Assembly (NCBI GenBank): GCA_037783415.1
Contig: JAZGTN010000073.1
Coordinates: 3,534,001-3,598,000, forward strand
From: Leptasterias polaris
Lineage: Eukaryota > Echinodermata > Asteroidea > Forcipulatida > Asteriidae
DNA: 64,000 nt
Direction: 5' to 3'
The notes under the pieces are model-generated. The model was not told where the DNA came from and did not search any database. It worked only from the letters and a program-made list of their open reading frames with translations. Both the position numbers and the translations under genes were made by a program. Positions 1 through 13,648 of the stretch are shown piece after piece; the stretch's first letter is position 1, and every line of letters starts with the position of its first letter.

Positions 1-59
1 AAACGCCATTTTATGTGCTTTAACTATTTATAATTTAGGGTTGAATAAAGACACTTGAA

Positions 60-120
60 CCCGCGACCTCTGGATTAACATGCCGGCATTCTACCAACTG
101 AGCTATCTAGCCATAATGTC
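60..120 (-). mobile_element. tRNA-Asn-like SINE head fragment
   Basis: On the minus strand this reads like a tRNA: A-box-like TAGCTCAGTTGGTAGAA, an anticodon arm with GTTAA (Asn GUU-like), and a B box GGTCGCGGGTTCAAG. The acceptor stem does not close and no CCA-type end is present, so it is a tRNA-derived SINE relic in the PSMC2 intron, not a functional tRNA. A decayed relative lies at 43190-43255. Confidence 0.55.
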
Positions 121-205
121 GGCAGTGTCTCTATTTTGGTTTATGGTTTATTACTTGTGCTTCAATTTTGTATTTGTTTCTTTTCCTGAATGTGCCTCCA
201 TTCAG

Positions 206-3658
<3,453 letters not shown>

Positions 3659-3955
3659 AAGCATCATTACATGTAGTGGGCTATTAGTTCCCAAATTGCA
3701 AGGAATTCAAAACTTCATTTGTAAAAAGTGTCTTTTTAAAAAGTTGGATGCCCAAAATGTTTAACCCTAAGGGAGCATCTCAAAGTTAAAACAATAGGAA
3801 CATTCTGATTGAATCTTTAAGTATTTCAGTGAGCGTTTATACGTACCATAAAAATGTACTGTTGGGACAATCAAAATGATTATATATGTGTATTCACTCG
3901 TGTAGAAATGTTCTCGTAGTTCGGCACAATGTCGCAGTCCAGCAGAACGTTCTAG

Positions 3956-4247
3956 ACCCAATTTGATAGCGCTGCTTAACTGTAAGCTGTAAGCAAATTT
4001 TCGTGCTAACTGTAGCAGAAAAATTTGCTTTAAGCATAAATGTATTTCACAGGTTAGCAAGAAAATGGTGGCCACCTTGCGCGTTCACAATGGATTTGCA
4101 TTGTTACGTCTTTCATTTTCATGCAGTAAGCACCGGAAGGTTAGCATGCCTTTTCGTGTGCTTGTATACGGTTAGCAGCGCAATGAAACAGAAACTAGTA
4201 CAGTAAGCACAGAATCGGCCGTTAAGCAGCTCTATGAAATTGGGCCC
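3956..4247. mobile_element. Family A inverted-repeat element (MITE-like), long variant
   Basis: Begins acccaatttgatagcgctgc and ends gcagctctatgaaattgggccc, an imperfect terminal inverted repeat. Internal part (ggttagcatgccttttcgtg) is shared in inverted orientation with 15723-15905. Confidence 0.6.
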
Positions 4248-5784
4248 TGGTGTTCCTCTGGATTGCGAGCGTTTGCCTACAAGAAAGTTCCAGAGTGCCT
4301 GACTTTTGAAACACTCCCTAGGGCCATGACCATTGCAGGAAGTTTATATTTAAATGTGTTTTAGTAATCACAGGCTGGCAAAAATAGCCATTCTTTAGGT
4401 TCATTTACACTACACAAAGTTTCTGCTTTGTTGCTCTGCTACATGTGCATGGTTTGTTGGGCCCATACCCTTGTGTGTAATTTCACACACAAAAACACCC
4501 TCTAATTTCACAGTCATAGACCACAAACTATATGTAAGAAGCAAGTACAGTTTGTATTTTTGAAAAAAAAGAGCATTCAAGAAAATCTAGCTCCAAACAT
4601 TTTCAGTGGCTTCTGATAATCGTTGAAGCCAGTTTGGATGAAGTGAGTATGGCTTCACAGTGGAATTACATCACACATAAGTAGGTCTCAAAATTCCGAA
4701 CAGTAGGATAATTTTTATTAAATATTCCAGCGAGTGTACATGGACCGCCGAAGCGTTTGAACACTCAAAATACTAACGTGCACATTCTCATGTGTATGAG
4801 TGTTCAGTACAATGTCGTGGTCTAGCAGAACATTCTGGCAGTCCATTGGATTGCATGGGTGTGCCTACAGAAACTTTCCTTCGCACTTGAAAGCGTGCCC
4901 GACATTTAAGACTCTCCCTTACAAACGGGTAAATGCCACCTTGCATGAATTAATTTCCTCGGCTTGGCAGACTCGGGATAGGAAAGTTTTGTCTGGGGTG
5001 GTACATGTGTCAAAAGGGTTTCCAAAATATAAAATTGATTAATGTTTCTAAGGCTTTGTCCGAATCAAACAGCTATGGCTGTTGCGGCATTGTAGTAGAT
5101 AAGGCTATTTCAGCGATCCAGCCCATGACCCCTTGCACAATACGGAACACAACTCTGCACGTTACCGTTTCCTCCATTTTAGGAGTTGATTCCTATATGT
5201 ATGTTCTGACTCCCAAAATGGTGGACAGGATAGGCATGTGTGAAATGGGTCAATATACACTGCTGAAGCTACTAATTGGGACATAGCCCAACTGTAAACA
5301 GGTCCAAATAAACTTGTATCTATTGATTTTGTCTTGCGAATTGTTTCTTTAAAAGTTTAATCCTTACTCCCAAGGCCCACTTGCCCATAGGTGACCTCGT
5401 TCCTCCCTTCATATGGAAATGTTATGCAATGATTTCGGAACCACATTTTTGCAAGATGTCCACCAATTGTATTTGGATGACACCACTAAGTTATTCTCAG
5501 ACTAAATCTCATCATACAACAGCTAAGGCCTGTAAACTTCATCAAATTTATTTTAATGGTATCACAATTCGTTCATACAAATTTATCAAAATATATATTT
5601 GTTTCATTTTAATTACACATTGTACATGTACATAATACTTATTCCCCCAAAAATATTAAAATTGAATAGAGCTGTGGTCCAAACAAATCTTCAGTTCTAC
5701 AAACTTTACAATTAAGAAGTCAAAAATGAATTTCACAATGAAATACTGCATCCCTGCTTTGAGTTGTACTAATTTTTGGCAAAC

Positions 5785-5945
5785 AGTGTCTTCCCATGAA
5801 GGATAAATTCCAATTTGAGGGTTCGAGTCCCAGTCATGGCACTTGTTTCCTTGATCGAGACACTTGGCCATAATTGCCTTGTCCTTCGGATGGGTCGTAA
5901 AGCCAAGAGTGGGAAGATATATCAGTTATGAGCACTTTACCCTAA
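5785..5945 (+). mobile_element. tRNA-Leu-like SINE fragment
   Basis: Shares the B-box end gggttcgagtcccagtc and the following body (gacactt...ataattgcctt) with the fuller copy at 8722-9080; the head is missing. Confidence 0.55.
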
Positions 5946-6011
5946 ATCAAATCAGCTTTCATATGAAAAATTATTTACTTAAAGATCCAAGCCCATGAAG
6001 TTGTAAATATT

Positions 6012-6363
6012 GCCCAAAGGCACTGAACACGTTTGGTAATTGTCAAAGACCAGTATTCTCACTTGGTGTATCCCAACATATGCATAAAATAACAAGCCTG
6101 TGAAAATTTGGACTCAATTGGTCATTGAAGTTGCAAGAAAATGATGAAAGAAAAAACACCCTTGTACAAATTAGTGTGCTTTCAGATAGGAATAAAAGGC
6201 TTCTGGCCAGAAGTCTTATTATTTTAGTGAGAAATTACCTCTTTCTTAAAAACTACGTTACTCACAATGTTTTATACTAAACAGCTCTCCGTTGCTCGTT
6301 ACCAAGTAAGTTTTTATGCTAATATATATTTTGAGTAATTACCAAACGTGTTCAGTGCCTTTA
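6012..6363. mobile_element. Family C inverted-repeat element
   Basis: Starts aaaggcactgaacacgtttggtaatt and ends with the inverse, attaccaaacgtgttcagtgccttt, giving a terminal inverted repeat of about 25 bp; 350 bp long, non-coding. Confidence 0.75.
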
Positions 6364-6412
6364 ACAAAATTTCTGCTAAGAGAAAATAAAAAAGCACACG
6401 ACATGGTACTCT

Positions 6413-6698
6413 GGGCCTAATTTCATAAGCTGTTTATCGGCAAGCAAAAAATGTTGTGCTCACTTTAGCAGGAAAATATCGAAAAACAAATGTTTATTTC
6501 ATTAATGATTTTACAGTGCGTGTGCATTTTCACAATGGATTTGCATTGTTGTGTCACTTCTTGGCTCACAGAAACCTGCAGCAAGTTAGCGTGCATTTTG
6601 CTTTGGTTCACTATTTTAAAGCAGTGTTTCAATAAAAAAGAAATTATGTTAATGGTAAGCAAAACAAATCTGCTTACAGGCTTCATGAAATTGGGCCC
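6413..6698. mobile_element. Family A inverted-repeat element, long variant
   Basis: Ends gggcctaatttcataagctg and caggcttcatgaaattgggccc are inverted relatives. Shares the middle cacaatggatttgcattgtt with 3956-4247. Its right edge lies about 60 bp beyond the PhnX stop codon, so it is probably in the PhnX 3'UTR or just past it. Confidence 0.65.
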
Positions 6699-6755
6699 TT
6701 GCTGGTTTTGTTTTCCCGGTTAGCAAATAGTTTTCTGCTTAGCTAGTTTGAGTGC

Positions 6756-9700
6756 TTATGGTCTTTCCCCGGCAGCCATTTTCCGATTGATATCTTCAAT
6801 GACGGGGGGGAGGTCTTTCACGCTATCGATGACGTAGTGGGATCCGCATTCAGCTAGAATGTTGTAAGCGTTCTTCAGACGACGTGTGTACTCGACACTG
6901 TCCATGTCAACCATTTCCTTCTCACTAGCAGCCATGTAGTTACCCTGGAAATGAAAACAACAAAACACATCACTGTTTATTCTACTGCCGCGGAGTAGAT
7001 TATTCGGAATTCGGGAGACTTCTCAGTTCTGAAAAGAACTGTCCTTCTTGTGTATTCTTATCGACCCAACTCAACAGGGCCCAATTTCATAGAGCTGCTT
7101 AAAGCAGAAAATATACAGGATACCAGTCAAAGATTGCACACATGACATGCTATATTTTAAAGCTTATTCTGGTAAGCATAATTGTTGTGCTTAGCTATTT
7201 TTGTCCTTATAAAGGTAGGGTCATTTATTGGTAAATACACCAAATATCTATATCTTTTTAAACAATGGGCGGTTGATATGTTCAACATGGTCTTAGCTCA
7301 GGCACTGCATCATCCTGAAAAGTCAGTTGCCAACCTGTTCTGTGTCATCACTCTTAGTAATTACTCTTAAAAATAATGGCAATAAAAGCATTTTAGTTAG
7401 AAGCCTACAGCAGCGGCTTTCAATAGTATGAAGCATTTTTATATACATCAACATTTCACCTTGAAGAAAAGTGGTTATGTCAAAAGATATCAGGTTTTAT
7501 GACTCAAAATTTGAATCTGAGAAACGTTTCTGTCAGAAATTGTTCTCAGATTGTGTATTCCTATTGGGGATTATTCCTCCTGTGTGGACATATTCGCTCT
7601 GGATTTTCAGCGATATCTCAAAAAAGTGAAATTTTCACAGGTTAGTTTTACTGTATATACAGTCTGTGTGTATATCTACATTTAGAAAGGATCAAAAACA
7701 ATCGAATGGTTCCAAAAACCGATTGCCTTTAAAGGCCCTGTACACTATTGGCAAGATCGAAAAACACAAATGTTCACAGATTCACACATAACTTACCGAT
7801 TTAAAGTAAGTAATGGTAGAAAGGGTTCTTTAAAATATTTCTGCCTAAAATGCTATCGTTTCTGAGAAATGAGTAAAACAATAGTTTTTATCGCGCGCGA
7901 TAATAAACTCGATGTTTGAAAAACAGAAAACACATAAGGTCTCTTTTCACTATTTTCTCGTGACCTCGATGACCAATTGAGCTCAAATTTTCACAGGTTT
8001 GTTATTTCATGTATGTGGTTGATTACACAAAACATGAACACTGTCTGTGATTATTTTGTCAGCTCTGCCAATCCTGTATAATACCTTTAAGTGAGATAAA
8101 TTGATACAATTGAGTTTGAAATTGACTTACAGTTTTTGCCACTCCGACTGTCCAACATCCTGCAGCTAGTCCTTCCCTGATACCATCAACGGTGTCGTCA
8201 ACCTTCATGTGATCAATGACAGGTTTACAAATCATTAACCACTTCACACATACACAAAAATTGGCTCAGTGCAAGAAGTTTCTGATTTGCAATTTCATAT
8301 TTTGTACAAATTAAAAGGGCCTTAAATGTAAAATGACTAATAAAAAATCTAAATAAAAACTCCACATATAAATGTTTTCCTAACCAAATTCTTGTTCATA
8401 TTTGCCAAACAAATACTTGAGGGAAAGTATAGGAAAGTATATCACTAATAAACTCAATTTAACAGGCTCTTCAAAATATTATAGATAACTTTTGGAAACA
8501 GTATCCCCTGGCACTGGAGAAGTAGATCATAGAGTATAATTTCTTTATATCTGAAGAAAAAAGCTGCTATATTTTTCTCAAAGCTGACATAAAAAAGTGT
8601 AAATTCAGATAAAAGTCTGGAGTTTCTGATCCTTGAAGATGGCTGCAAGCTCACAAGTCAGATACCTTTGAGGAGAAACGAAAATGTAAAATGAGTTTCT
8701 TTGTGTTTTCAGCTACACGTGGCGTGTCGTGGCCGAGCGGTTAAGAGCACCGAACTCAAGCTCTGGTGTTTCTGTTCAGCAGAGTGTGGGTTCGAGTCCC
8801 GGTCGTGACACTTGTGTCCCTGAGCAAGACACTTAACTATAATTGCTTCTCTCCACCCAGGGGTAAAATGGGTACCTGTGAGGGCAGAGATGGTTCTTGT
8901 GATTGATTTAGCTTAGTAGCGCATATATTGCAGCACAGGCTGTATACTCCCCAGGGAGCTGAGATGGTTTTAAGGAATGAAATAAATGATCCAGTGACCA
9001 GGGGTAATAATGTTCGAAGCGCTTTGAGACGCCCTTGGCATGATAAAGCGCGATATAAATCCATATTATTATTATTATTAAATATGGGGTAATCAGGTTG
9101 GCTCAGTGGTTTCTTCCCTGCCTCCCGGACCAGAGCCTTGCGTTTGAAAAGGGTTTTCAGTCCCTGCCTGATTGCGTGGGTAATCTCTATTTGGGGTTTT
9201 TCTCTCACATCTAATGATGACATTTCTTCATCGTCTTCTCTACACAGGTATCTTCAGGCCTAGGGGTCGCAGTGCTTTTGAGGGTCCCTTGGGATTCATT
9301 AACAGAAAGACACAGTAATAGACCTTTCCATTGTTGATAAACAAAGTGCGCCGGTTGGCATGGACGGCCGAATGTTAGCAAAACATTCTATCGTGTTCAA
9401 AAATGTTGTGACCGAATTCAACATTTTCTGTAAAGATCAACTGAAAAACCTTCCATGATTGGTTGATTTGTTTCTAACAAATTCAACACTATTTGTTTAT
9501 ATTTGTGTAACATTGCTACAAACTATGGCTACCTGTTTTTGATTTGCAGTTATGGCTTTCCATAGTTTTCCAACCTCGGTTGGCAAAAACCCGGGCTGTG
9601 ACGTTGCAATAGAAAGGTCTATACTAACTACTTTTCACCGACCTTTATGATGGCCTCTATGGGGTGCACGTCAAGCTTGATGGCATTCAACCACACCATG

Positions 9701-11918
9701 TGAGGGCAGGGTCTGGCCTGGGGTACAAGATCTGCCGTCACGATGACATCTGGGATGAAACCTTGACTCGCAGCGATCTCCTTCAGGTCTGCCATGATGG
9801 GGGAGGTGAAGCCAGTACAGGAACCAATCTTCAAACCACAGTGAAGCCGGAGATGATTCACCACTGTCACAACCCCTGGACAAATTTAAAAAAATAAAAA
9901 TAACTAACAAACAGATTTACTTCACAATTAAAGACAGTCTTACATTTACAACTTCCTTAAAGTTTCATCGCCCAATTTTTTGTTGAAACACTTTACAAAC
10001 ATACAAAGATGCGTGAAGGTTCCACTAGTTACCGGCACCCCAGTAAGTCAAAAACTTTGATTGGCAGGGGGGAGGGATGTTGGAAACCTCAGAACCTAGC
10101 ACAGGCTGTCAGCAAGACACCTGGAAGCCTGCTACAAAGAACAGATGGCTCCACTTATCAGAGGGTTCAGATCTGGGTAGGTCTGCATGTCTGTACAATT
10201 TTATGCACAAAGTATATGAGTGAAAACATTTGTTAGCCCCTTAGAAATTAAACTATACAACTCTCGGACCTGACCCCCCTCTTAGATATGTGGAATGGTC
10301 CAGTATAAAATATCAAGGGCTTTGACTCTCACAGGGCATTGCTCTCTGGATAAATAAATAAAATGTGCCATGAAGTGGAATATTCCCTCTTATATTAAAT
10401 GAAACTTTCGGGGAAGAGATCAGACAATAATGCGGGAAAAACAGACAACCTTCAATCATGTCGCAGTGGTTCTTCAGAACCTGCCGCTGAAGTGGAACAA
10501 ATTTCTGGTACATGGACTCGATGTCGTCCTCTGTGGGTGGCTTCCCATCGTGTGCTTCCATCCAGCGCTTGCGAACAGACGAAAGCTCCAGCACTTTCTG
10601 AATATGTACCTGTTAAAATTTACAAAGGAACCAGTACATTTTAGTTCATTCTCTCTATGACATCTTGCATATTACACCTAATTGTATCTAACTAATTGTC
10701 CTCACTAGTTTTTGCCCTCTTCCAATCTAGACATAAGGCTGACAGAAATTACTGAACTTTGCACCAGGTCCAACAAATTTCTTGTAGGGTTGGTCAGGAC
10801 TGTCAGGGTGGAGGGTCACGAATGTGATCATTAACTGTTCCCAATGGTTTACTTATTGATGGTGGGTAGCCTACTTTCTTATGAGTTCCCATCGGTCCCC
10901 TCGCCTCCTCATCCGTGATGGGCACCCCTTCTCCCCTGAAGATTTCAACGAAGGTGTAGGCTGGAGCGAAGACTCCACAGTCAACGACCGTCCCAGCCCA
11001 GTCAAAGATAACTGCTTTAATTTTGCCCAGATACCTCCGGTTGTGGCGATAAGGCATTAGCGGGTTTCTCCATGGAACTGAAGAAAAGACAAGGAAAAAG
11101 TTACATGAATTATGACAGAAGATTTGCTTCATCATCATCTAGACTGTAGTGTAGGCATTGGCCTGTGCTGCCACTGCCAGTATTTGCACTGCTGAGAGTG
11201 GATTTGCCTATCTAGATAGATTTGCTTATAAGTTATATTATTATTATTATTATTATTATTTTATTTGCCATAACAGTACAAAACAAAATACAAGACAATA
11301 TACCCCGAGATGGGCGAGGGACAACAAAAGCAAATACATACTATGATCCGTAGATCTGTTGCCCCACATCTGGGGTACACAATGAAATAAATATAGATTT
11401 AAACATATAATATAGTACACGCAATAATAAAAGCAGATAATTATACAAAACCAATAATAAATAAATAATAAATAACTAATTTATATAAATGTATACTTTT
11501 CACTTCTGACCAGTATAGGTTCTGAGCATGATTGAGGTAGGTAGGTATAAATAATGAGCATTAATTTTTACAAAGGCATTTTTAGCTGTTTCGCAGCGCA
11601 GCACAGCGGAACAGCTCTTGTTTTCGTTAATTTTTTTTTATTTTTTTAATATTTTTTTATAATGTCCGTTTCATTATTTATTATTTTTGTGTGCAGAAAC
11701 TGCCTGTTTAGTATTTAAAAAATTCATGTCAAATATAAAGTGGTGGCTGGATGCGGAATTTTAGCCTGATATTTGGCAAGTAAAAATGGGCAAACCAATA
11801 TTAATTAATTTGAAATTAATAATTAAAAAACCAATCATCAATCAAGCAAAAATTGTACTCAATCAATTAAAAAAACAAACAAACAACAAGTTCGAAACCA
11901 AAGCTTACCTGATGCCAT
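6756..11918 (-). CDS. phnX: Phosphonoacetaldehyde hydrolase (phosphonatase), HAD superfamily
   Basis: Cleaves phosphonoacetaldehyde to acetaldehyde and phosphate, the second step of 2-aminoethylphosphonate breakdown. Exons (high to low): 11909-11918, 10875-11077, 10450-10609, 9643-9875, 8131-8202, 6756-6944; 867 nt, 288 aa, against about 270 in bacteria. Visible: HAD motif I FDWAGT with nucleophile Asp29; Lys70 in GPMGTHKK, the Schiff-base lysine equivalent of B. cereus Lys53; motif II region GSCTGFT; cap-domain helices 72-124; acidic motif KVDDT near 202-206; conserved end [10 protein letters not shown]. The start is a 10-nt exon (ATGGCATCAG) with a good donor; it joins in frame. One donor (AAG|gtcggt at 9643) is non-consensus and was chosen because it alone keeps the frame. 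No targeting peptide is obvious, so it is probably cytosolic. Head-to-head with CNOT2. Confidence 0.92.
7077..7215. mobile_element. Family A element, truncated
   Basis: Begins gggcccaatttcatagagctgc and keeps the internal ggataccagtcaaagattgc and tgctatatttt blocks, then stops without the right inverted repeat. PhnX last intron. Confidence 0.65.
7355..7735. mobile_element. Family B inverted-repeat element
   Basis: Contains aatggcaataaaagc, tttgaatctgagaaacg, ttctcagattgtgtattcct, ttcagcgatatctcaaaa and ggttccaaaaaccga in the same order as the copy at 43408-43793. Non-coding, in the PhnX last intron. Confidence 0.7.
7729..8090. mobile_element. Family C inverted-repeat element
   Basis: Left end ttaaaggccctgtacactattggc and right end gccaatcctgtataatacctttaa are inverted repeats. 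The copy starting at 63900 is nearly identical over its visible 100 bp. It ends about 40 bp from the PhnX exon 8131-8202, on the donor side of that exon. Confidence 0.75.
8722..9080 (+). mobile_element. tRNA-Leu-derived SINE with (ATT)n tail
   Basis: Head reads as a Leu-type tRNA with a long variable arm: gtggccgagcggttaagag (A box), CTCAAGC loop (CAA anticodon), ggttcgagtcccgg (B box). Body ends gcgctttgagacgccc ... gcgatataaatcc followed by a short ATT microsatellite, a LINE-type 3' tail. It is a SINE, since it has no precise tRNA 3' end. Antisense in a PhnX intron. Confidence 0.82.
9085..9300 (+). mobile_element. tRNA-Glu-like SINE, copy 2
   Basis: aatcaggttggctcagtgg head, then tttggggtttttctctcac and ggtcgcagtgcttttgagg; directly follows the tRNA-Leu SINE, making a composite block. 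Confidence 0.65.
9317..9623. mobile_element. Family D inverted-repeat element
   Basis: Ends taatagacctttccattg and caatagaaaggtctata are inverted repeats. Contains a gtgacgttgcaat segment similar to the CRE-like ends of other family D copies. Ends 20 bp before a PhnX exon. Confidence 0.55.
11225..11470 (-). repeat. (TTA)n microsatellite and retroelement tail in PhnX intron 2
   Basis: About nine TTA/ATT units at 11236-11262 followed by ttatttgccataacagtac, the typical layout of a reverse-oriented LINE/SINE 3' end. No coding sequence is attached. Confidence 0.5.
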
Positions 11919-12620
11919 ATTTAAGTTCTTGCTAGGTCTTGAAATGGTGTACTATTCACATTATCTTTCAAAACACTCGTGCAAAAGACAACCTGCTTTA
12001 TGACAGACAAGATAGCATTTAGCAATGCCACGAAACCACAAGCTTTCTCTTGTCTTGTTCAACTTCTGAATGTACGTTACCGCCCACATGCTGAAGTTCT
12101 TTAGCGTCAGCTGTTCGTGTGAGAATCAATATTTTTCTCCTATCCCAAAGAAGGACAGCCAAATCTCAACTAATATACCATGTACAATAATAGGAAGAAA
12201 ATAATCCAATAACTGCCAATGTTTACCAATGGGAATTACTTCATTCAATGGATAATTCTAGGCCACTATATTAAAATTAAATAAAACGAAATATAATATA
12301 CGTTAATCTTTGTCACTGATTAGTATTTATAATTTATACTTTTAAGAAATTTTAATTACTGAAATTTAGGAATTGCTTGAAGCGCAATATCTATTTTTAG
12401 ATCGAGTTAAATGAGGTCATTTGAGGTCAAGTGAGTGAGAGCGTCGGCCATCTTGCTTTCAAAATTGACAATTTACGTGATTTTCTCGGTTTTCTTGTGA
12501 ATCGGTAACAAAAAAAAGCATTTATCTTCACCCTAGATCCAGTTTAATTCTGAGTGAATGGTCCATATTGGAGAGGAATGTCCATATGATTTTATGAACC
12601 AGGTAATGTATTTTGGGCCA
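11919..12620. promoter_or_regulatory. Shared divergent promoter region, PhnX (-) and CNOT2 (+)
   Basis: About 0.7 kb separates the PhnX start codon from the probable CNOT2 5' exon. The segment near 12446-12456 has GGCCATCTTG, matching the consensus YY1 core, a common element just downstream of TATA-less housekeeping promoters. A probable non-coding CNOT2 exon ends at 12602 (ccag|gtaatg). No TATA box is convincing. Inference from layout and one motif. Confidence 0.45.
12558..12602 (+). other. Possible upstream ORF start in CNOT2 5' exon
   Basis: ATG at 12558 opens a frame that stays open to the donor at 12602, continues through exon 13621-13659 and 15375-15427, and ends at a TGA formed across the next junction. 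It is out of frame with the CNOT2 start and overlaps it; 45 codons in total. Depends on the 5' exon being real. Confidence 0.3.
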
Positions 12621-13648
12621 TTTTAACTGTTGCAAAAGCATTTTTTCTCTCGTGAGTTTGGATGTTGTGATTGTTTTCAATTTCGTGTGCATCGTTCGAC
12701 GCTCTCGTACATGTACATGTACATTACAGTACGGAAGTCAGTGTACATGTATGTACAAACATCCATAGTACTACCAATGAATGTACCCTTGTTATAAATA
12801 CAATTAGTATGGTATATTAGAGTACTAGTGTTATTTACAGTCAAGGTACATCATGTACACACACACACACAAGCTGAATAACTTCAATAAGGAATTATGA
12901 ATTGCTTGGATTTCTTTGGAAACTAACTCTGTCGTTAATTAAAACTTAGTTAAATAAAGTTTTTAAAATTAAAATGGGAACAATTTCCTTATCCCTACAC
13001 TCACTAGAGAGCCGACTGCCACTTGTTCACTCATTACAATGTCATAATTGTTACCAAAAGCAATCTCTCATTATGATTTTGAGTAAATAAGGTATATATT
13101 TTATTTCATAACAAATAAAAAAGTGTCCAAGGATGAATACGGATAGGCAAAATAATTTGAAAAATAATAAAATAATTCCTTCCCCCACGCCACAAGGTCT
13201 ATTGCAATTACCAGTCACACACTGATCCCAAGGCACTGTGGGAAGGGAAGGAAAAGGGTGCAAACACAGGGGTCCATTTTTTTTCCCACAATGCCTTTCA
13301 ACCATTGTGCGAAATCAGCCAGGCTGTATATTGCGATATTAGGTCTATGAATATGATGAAGGATTTTGCGCAGTTCATCAGCTAGGGGGGAACACTGCAC
13401 CGGTGGACTAGTTGCGATGATCATAAGGGCCATCTTGTCACTTGTTGCTGGTTTGAAATGAGTACAGCGCCCCAGTTACTGGGTCTAATTTGCAGCCCAA
13501 TTTGGTCTAACAATTTGTTGCAGGGTTACTTATTACACAGCTAAGTGTGGACATGCTTCGACGACATTGCATCTTTTGATATGCATATTATTGTGAGGTA
13601 ATTTTCTTTTTCTTTGACAGGCGCGGTTTGAAATCAACAGAAGTGAAA

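Larger units (their letters stand above)
3659..6755. other. Intergenic stretch between PSMC2 and PhnX (tail-to-tail)
   Basis: No supported coding region; short ORFs here are interrupted and lack family resemblance. It contains the PSMC2 3'UTR, two family A elements, one family C element and a SINE fragment, listed separately. The rest is unassigned AT-rich sequence. Confidence 0.6.

Noticed and set aside
60..120. Functional tRNA gene on the minus strand
   Set aside because: A and B boxes are present but the acceptor stem does not pair and the 3' end runs into repeat sequence; a SINE relic is the better reading.
8722..8815. Functional tRNA-Leu(CAA)
   Set aside because: Continues seamlessly into a SINE body with a LINE-type tail and has no clean acceptor end or T-run terminator.
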